Of a stretch of 64,000 bases of DNA, positions 60,255 through 64,000 are shown piece by piece. Source of the stretch: Crenalkalicoccus roseus (GTDB lineage: Bacteria > Pseudomonadota > Alphaproteobacteria > Acetobacterales > Acetobacteraceae). The translations under genes were made by a program, and so were the position numbers. Numbering within the stretch: position 1 is the first letter of the stretch; every line of letters starts with the position of its first letter. The notes beneath the pieces were generated by a model. It did not search any database and was not told the origin of the DNA. It worked only from the letters and a program-made list of their open reading frames with translations. The stretch covers positions 164,392-228,391 of the forward strand of contig NZ_SJDM01000004.1 in the NCBI RefSeq assembly GCF_004761865.1, in the 5' to 3' direction.

Positions 60255-61117
60255 CGCGGCGCCTCGACCGCAGGCGCGCGCAGGAGGTCGCCGACCTCCT
60301 GCGCCAGGCGGCGCGGGCCGAAATCATGCCCCGCTTCCGCTGCCTCGGTGCCGACGCCGTGCGCACCAAGGGCGGCCCGCTCGACCTGGTGACCGAAGCC
60401 GACGAGGCCGCCGAGCGGCGGATCGGGACGGGCCTTGCGAGGCTGTTCCCCGGCTGCCTGGTCGTCGGCGAGGAGGCGGCGGCGCGGCAGCCCGCCCTGC
60501 CGGGGCGCCTTGCGGAAGCCGATCTTGCCTTCGTGGTGGATCCCCTGGACGGCACGGCGAATTTCGCCGCCGAGGTGCCGCTGTTCGGCGTGATGGCGGC
60601 GGCTTTGCTTGGGGGGGAGGTCGCTGCGGCCTGGATCCACGATCCGATCAGCGACAGCACGGCGATGGCCCTGCGGGGTGAGGGTGCCTGGATCGAGGAC
60701 GCCTCCGGCCGCCAGCAGGAACTCAGGGTGGCGCCCTCCGCGCCGCCGGAGCGGATGGTCGCCTCCGTCTCCTGGGCCTGGATGCGGGAACCCTTGCGCA
60801 GCAGGGTGGCGGCCAGGCTTCCCGGCTTCGCCGCGACCGTCGGCTACCGGTGCGCGGCCCATGAGTATAGGCTGGCCGCCTCCGGCCATCTTCACGTGCT
60901 GGTCTATAACCGGCTGCTGCCTTGGGATCATGCGCCGGGCTGGCTGCTGCATCGCGAAGCAGGCGGCTACGCCGCTCGCTTCGACGGCAGCGCCTACTCG
61001 CCGCTCGTGTCGGGCGGCGGGCTGATCTGCGCTCCCGGCCCCGACGATTGGGAGGCCGTGCGAACCCTGCTCCTTGGAACGGAGAAGGCCGGGGACGGCG
61101 ACCCGCCCCCGGCCTGA
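60251..61117 (+). CDS. inositol monophosphatase family protein
   Basis: A 288-residue Mg-dependent, Li-sensitive-type phosphatase. Metal motifs EE (74-75) and DPLDGTANF (D97, D100), and the C-terminal WDHAPGWLL with the third Asp. The family includes SuhB and histidinol-phosphate or fructose-1,6-bisphosphate phosphatases, so the substrate is not settled. GTG start at 60251 overlaps the hflX stop. The coding run hfq-hflX-IMPase is typical of alphaproteobacteria. Confidence 0.9.
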   Translation: MTRRLDRRRAQEVADLLRQAARAEIMPRFRCLGADAVRTKGGPLDLVTEADEAAERRIGTGLARLFPGCLVVGEEAAARQPALPGRLAEADLAFVVDPLDGTANFAAEVPLFGVMAAALLGGEVAAAWIHDPISDSTAMALRGEGAWIEDASGRQQELRVAPSAPPERMVASVSWAWMREPLRSRVAARLPGFAATVGYRCAAHEYRLAASGHLHVLVYNRLLPWDHAPGWLLHREAGGYAARFDGSAYSPLVSGGGLICAPGPDDWEAVRTLLLGTEKAGDGDPPPA

Positions 61118-61227
61118 ACCCGAAGCCGCTTCCGCCCGGCTGCGCTTACGGAACGGCTCCAGCCCCCTTGCTTGCAGAAGGGAGTCACGCTCCCGGCCGT
61201 TTCCCAGCCGCCCGCCATCGTCTCCAG

Positions 61228-61256
61228 CCGCCGGCGCGGAGCTTCCGCGCCGGCGG
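61228..61256. terminator. strong 13-bp hairpin, likely terminator for convergent genes
   Basis: CCGCCGGCGCGGA (61228-61240) and TCCGCGCCGGCGG (61244-61256) are perfectly complementary with a three-base loop, ten bases beyond the hppA stop and about 110 after the IMPase stop. It would serve both strands. No T-tract. Confidence 0.55.
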
Positions 61257-61265
61257 TGGCGCATC

Positions 61266-63389
61266 TCAGCTGTGCGCCAGGACGGCCAGCAGCAGCAGCG
61301 CGACGATGTTGGTGATCTTGATCATCGGGTTCACCGCCGGGCCCGCCGTGTCCTTGTACGGATCGCCGACGGTGTCGCCGGTGACCGCCGCCTTGTGGGC
61401 CTCGGACCCCTTGCCCCCGTAATGGCCGTCCTCGATGTACTTCTTCGCATTGTCCCATGCACCGCCGCCCGCGGTCATGGAGACGGCGACGAAGAAGCCG
61501 GTGACGATCACGCCGAGCAGCATCGCCCCCAGCGCCTCGAAGGCCGCCGCCTTGCCGGCCACCGCCAGCACGCTGAAATAGCACACCACCGGGGAGAGGA
61601 CGGGCAGCAGCGAGGGGATGATCATCTCTCGGATCGCCGCCTTGGTCAGGATGTCCACCGCCCGGCCGTAATCGGGCCGCTCCCGCCCCTCCATGATGCC
61701 GGGCTTCTCGCGGAACTGCTTGCGCACCTCCTCGACGACGCTCATCGCGGCGCGTCCGACGGCGGTCATTGCGAGGCCGCCAAAGAGGAAGGGCAGCAGG
61801 CCGCCGAACAGCAGCCCCGCGACCACGTACGGGCTGGACAGGCTGAAGGTCAGCGCCCCGACGTCGCGGAAATAGGGATACTCCGCCGGGTTCTGCGTGA
61901 AGAAGCCGAGATCCTGCGTATAGGCCGCGAACAGGACCAGCGCGCCGAGGCCCGCCGAGCCGATGGCGTAGCCCTTGGTCACCGCCTTGGTGGTGTTGCC
62001 GACCGCGTCCAGCGCGTCGGTGGTCTGGCGGATCTCCTTCGGCATGCCGGACATCTCGGCGATGCCGCCCGCATTGTCGGTCACCGGGCCGAAGGCATCC
62101 AGGGCCACCACCATGCCGGCCAGGGCGAGCATGGTCGTGACGGCGATGGCGATCCCGTACAGGCCCGCCAGGTTGTAGCTGGTCAGGATGCCGATGATGA
62201 TCACCAGGGCCGGCAGCGCGGTCGATTCCATCGCCACGGCGAGGCCGCGGATCACGTTGGTGCCGTGCCCCGTCACCGAACTCGCGGCGATGGCCCGCAC
62301 CGGCCGGAAATGCGTGCCGGTGTAGTATTCGGTGATCCATACGATCGCCGCCGTCACGATCAGGCCGATCGCCCCGCAGACGAACAGGGAGAAGGCGCCG
62401 AAGCTCGCCGCCCCGGCGGTGATCGTGCCGGTGCCGAAGGTGAGGTAGGAGAGGGGCAGCAGGCCGACCAGGGACAGGATGCCGGTCATGATGAAGCCCC
62501 GGTACATCGCCCCCATGATGGAGTTGTTGCTCGGCAGCTTCACGAAGTAGGTGCCCGCGATCGAGGTGGCGACGCACAGCGCCCCGATCGCCAGGGGGAA
62601 GACCATGCCCGCGATCCGCAGCGCCGGATCCGTGAAGGCGAGCGCTGCGACCACCATGGTCGCGACCATGGTCACGGCGTAGGTCTCGAACAGGTCGGCG
62701 GCCATGCCGGCGCAGTCGCCGACATTGTCGCCGACATTGTCGGCGATGGTGGCGGGGTTGCGCGGGTCGTCCTCGGGAATGCCGGCCTCGACCTTGCCGA
62801 CCATGTCCCCGCCCACATCGGCACCCTTGGTGAAGATGCCGCCGCCGAGCCGGGCGAAGATCGAGATCAGCGATGCGCCGAAGCCGAGCGCCACGAGCGC
62901 GTCTATGACCGGGCGGCTGTTCGGTTCGTATCCGCCCAGGACGACGAGAATGAAGAAATAGACCGCAACCCCGAGCAGCGCGAGGCCCGCCACCAGCATG
63001 CCGGTGATCGCGCCGGACTTGAAGGCGACGTCGAGGCCGGAGGCCAGGGACCTGCTGGAGGCATGCGCCGTCCTGACATTGGCGCGGACCGAGACGTTCA
63101 TGCCGATGAAGCCGGCCGCCCCGGAGAGCACGGCGCCGAGGGCGAAGCCGATCGCCACCGCCAGGCCGAGCCAGAACGCCACCAGCAGGAACAGCGCCAG
63201 CCCCACCAGGGCGATCGTGGTGTACTGCCTCTTCAGATAGGCCGAGGCGCCTTCCTGGATCGCCGCGGCGATTTCCTGCATGCGGGCGTTGCCCGCATCG
63301 AGGGCCATGATCTGCCTGGCAGTGACCATGCCGTAGACGATGGACAGCACGCCCAGCGCTATCACGATCAGCAAGGAGACGGTCAGCAA
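61266..63389 (-). CDS. hppA: K+-independent H+-translocating inorganic pyrophosphatase
   Basis: A 707-residue membrane pump with about 16 spans that couples PPi hydrolysis to proton export. Catalytic loops: [20 protein letters not shown] (183-202), [37 protein letters not shown] (431-448) and [18 protein letters not shown] near the C-terminus. Lys468 in GNTTKAV marks the K+-independent class (K+-dependent enzymes have Ala there). The start is TTG at 63389, supported by AAAGGGGGAA about eight bases upstream and the absence of an ATG earlier in the frame. It converges on the IMPase gene. Confidence 0.95.
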   Translation of the reverse strand: MLTVSLLIVIALGVLSIVYGMVTARQIMALDAGNARMQEIAAAIQEGASAYLKRQYTTIALVGLALFLLVAFWLGLAVAIGFALGAVLSGAAGFIGMNVSVRANVRTAHASSRSLASGLDVAFKSGAITGMLVAGLALLGVAVYFFILVVLGGYEPNSRPVIDALVALGFGASLISIFARLGGGIFTKGADVGGDMVGKVEAGIPEDDPRNPATIADNVGDNVGDCAGMAADLFETYAVTMVATMVVAALAFTDPALRIAGMVFPLAIGALCVATSIAGTYFVKLPSNNSIMGAMYRGFIMTGILSLVGLLPLSYLTFGTGTITAGAASFGAFSLFVCGAIGLIVTAAIVWITEYYTGTHFRPVRAIAASSVTGHGTNVIRGLAVAMESTALPALVIIIGILTSYNLAGLYGIAIAVTTMLALAGMVVALDAFGPVTDNAGGIAEMSGMPKEIRQTTDALDAVGNTTKAVTKGYAIGSAGLGALVLFAAYTQDLGFFTQNPAEYPYFRDVGALTFSLSSPYVVAGLLFGGLLPFLFGGLAMTAVGRAAMSVVEEVRKQFREKPGIMEGRERPDYGRAVDILTKAAIREMIIPSLLPVLSPVVCYFSVLAVAGKAAAFEALGAMLLGVIVTGFFVAVSMTAGGGAWDNAKKYIEDGHYGGKGSEAHKAAVTGDTVGDPYKDTAGPAVNPMIKITNIVALLLLAVLAHS

Positions 63390-63508
63390 GACGAAATTCC
63401 CCCTTTATTCGTCATTCTCGCGTCCTCGGCGCTAGGGGCACGACAGGCGGGGCGCCCCGCGCAGGCCGCTCCGCGATGCGCGCTTCACGCTGGCATGGAC
63501 GGCAGGTC

Positions 63509-63537
63509 GGTATACGTGGATCGGAGCAGGGCCGCAA
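63509..63537 (-). promoter_or_regulatory. hppA promoter
   Basis: Read on the minus strand: TTGCGG (63537-63532), exactly 17 bases, TATACC (63514-63509). Good match for a vegetative promoter. Confidence 0.6.
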
Positions 63538-63665
63538 CGGCAAAGCCCGGCGGGCATCCGCGAGGTTTCCCGCCCCTTTCGGCGGCGAAGCCCGGACCGT
63601 GCCGCGCGCCTCCCACCGGGGCGGGGAGCCGCGCCTGAGCGGCATGGCGCCGCGCGCGAAAGGGC

Positions 63666-63690
63666 ACGGGCCGGCGCTTGGCCGGCCCGT
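63666..63690 (-). terminator. terminator downstream of the cold-shock gene
   Basis: ACGGGCCGGC and GCCGGCCCGT (63666-63675 and 63681-63690) form a perfect ten-bp stem with a five-base loop, 26 bases after the csp stop on the minus strand; CCCTTT follows, a short U-tract. Confidence 0.6.
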
Positions 63691-63715
63691 CCGCGTCTGC
63701 TGGAATGGCGAGGGG

Positions 63716-64000
63716 CTACTTCAGCACCACGGCTTGGCGTCCACGCTGGCCGTCGCGGACCTCGAGCGACACCTTCTCGCCCTGCTGCAGGTCCTGCCGG
63801 CCGGCGCGGTGCAGCACCGAGGAATGCAGGAACACGTCCTGCCCGCCGTCATCCGGGGTGACGAAGCCGAAGCCGCGCACCTGGTCGAACCACTTCACCG
63901 TGCCGTTGAGGGCATAGGTGGGCCCGCCGGCATCGCGATCGAAATCGCGCCGCGGCGGACGGTCGCCGAAGCCGCCGCCGCCGAAGTCGCGCCGCGGCGG
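63716..64000 (-). CDS. cold-shock domain protein with RG-rich N-terminal extension, 5' end beyond window
   Basis: 94 C-terminal residues are visible; the frame is open at base 64000. The last ~67 residues form a cold-shock domain: GTVKWFDQVRGFGFVTPD with RNP1-like GFGFV and the RNP2-like DVFLHSSVL, ending GRQAVVLK. Before it lies an Arg/Gly/Phe/Asp-rich stretch (PPRRDFGGGGFGDRPPRRDF), including the repeat unit PPRRDF twice. Such extensions occur on some Acetobacteraceae Csp proteins. It binds single-stranded RNA/DNA. The start is outside the window. Confidence 0.85.
   Translation of the reverse strand, partial: PPRRDFGGGGFGDRPPRRDFDRDAGGPTYALNGTVKWFDQVRGFGFVTPDDGGQDVFLHSSVLHRAGRQDLQQGEKVSLEVRDGQRGRQAVVLK

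Larger units (their letters stand above)
63390..63715 (-). other. 326-bp intergenic region with hppA promoter and csp terminator
   Basis: No gene seen; in-frame openings here are GC-rich noise. On the minus strand the region holds a csp terminator hairpin (63666-63690) and a promoter (63537-63509). From the predicted start near 63502 the hppA leader is about 110 bases and includes the 14-base palindrome GCGGGGCGCCCCGC (about 63446-63460). Confidence 0.6.

Noticed and set aside
63412..63667. Short minus-strand frames between csp and hppA (60-77 residues)
   Set aside because: Arg/Pro/Ala-rich translations with no domain; they overlap the promoter and terminator signals.

Overview
The window is very GC-rich (well above 65% in most stretches) chromosomal DNA from an alphaproteobacterium, most likely an Acetobacteraceae member of the Roseomonas/Craurococcus type. 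The reasons are the FYDLN-acid protein beside aroA, the kdsD-lptC-lptA-lptB-rpoN-hpf order, a FzlA-like glutathione-transferase-fold protein, hfq followed by hflX, and several Bug/TctC solute-binding proteins with GntR control. Gene density is high, many starts overlap the previous stop (ATGA/GTGA), and GTG starts are common. No insertion sequence, prophage, CRISPR array or rRNA gene was seen. One tRNA (Leu, CAG) is present.

Layout. 1-10.97 kb: aroA (cut by the left edge), then a divergent FYDLN-recF-gyrB run, a DUF2934 protein, a PLP aminotransferase, a lipoprotein with a gamma-glutamyltransferase fold but a degenerate catalytic motif, and an M48 protease/DsbA pair. 11.1-12.9 kb: rplU-rpmA-obgE, with structured leaders. 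12.9-19.7 kb: a DeoR-type repressor, an 8-bp-arm inverted repeat, then an overlapping operon of HAD phosphatase, PhnD-, PhnC- and two PhnE-type transporter genes, and glpD. This looks like an organophosphate (possibly glycerol-phosphate) uptake and oxidation unit. 19.7-26.3 kb (minus strand): hpf, rpoN, lptB, lptA, lptC, kdsD, an RNase D-type exonuclease and tRNA-Leu. 26.4-34.3 kb: an NDUFA9-like protein, gltD-gltB (ammonia assimilation) and FzlA. 34.3-39.8 kb (minus): pstS-pstC-pstA-pstB-phoU-phoB behind four PHO-box half-sites spaced 11 bp apart. This block is clearly lower in GC than its surroundings.

39.8-56.8 kb is an accessory catabolic region. It holds an enoyl-CoA hydratase, a second gamma-glutamyltransferase-family enzyme, two Bug binding proteins, two enolase-superfamily dehydratase/racemase-like enzymes, an amidase with a small AtzG/GatC-like partner, a TPP enzyme, an LDH2-type oxidoreductase, a fumarylacetoacetase-fold enzyme, a TauD/TfdA dioxygenase, a flavin monooxygenase, a metallophosphoesterase, a thioesterase and a GntR/FCD regulator. 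It probably degrades carboxylates or acid-sugar-like compounds, but the substrate cannot be read from the sequence. 56.9-64.0 kb returns to core genes: a D-amino-acid transaminase, a HAD phosphatase, hfq, hflX, an inositol-monophosphatase-family enzyme, a K+-independent H+-pyrophosphatase and the C-terminal part of a cold-shock protein cut by the right edge.

Phosphorus handling recurs: two high-affinity uptake systems (Pst and the Phn-type operon), PhoB/PhoU, three phosphatase-like proteins and a pyrophosphatase. Several genes (M48 protease, DeoR, fzlA, kdsD) appear to have a -10-like hexamer only 5-9 bases before the start codon and no Shine-Dalgarno sequence, which suggests leaderless transcripts.
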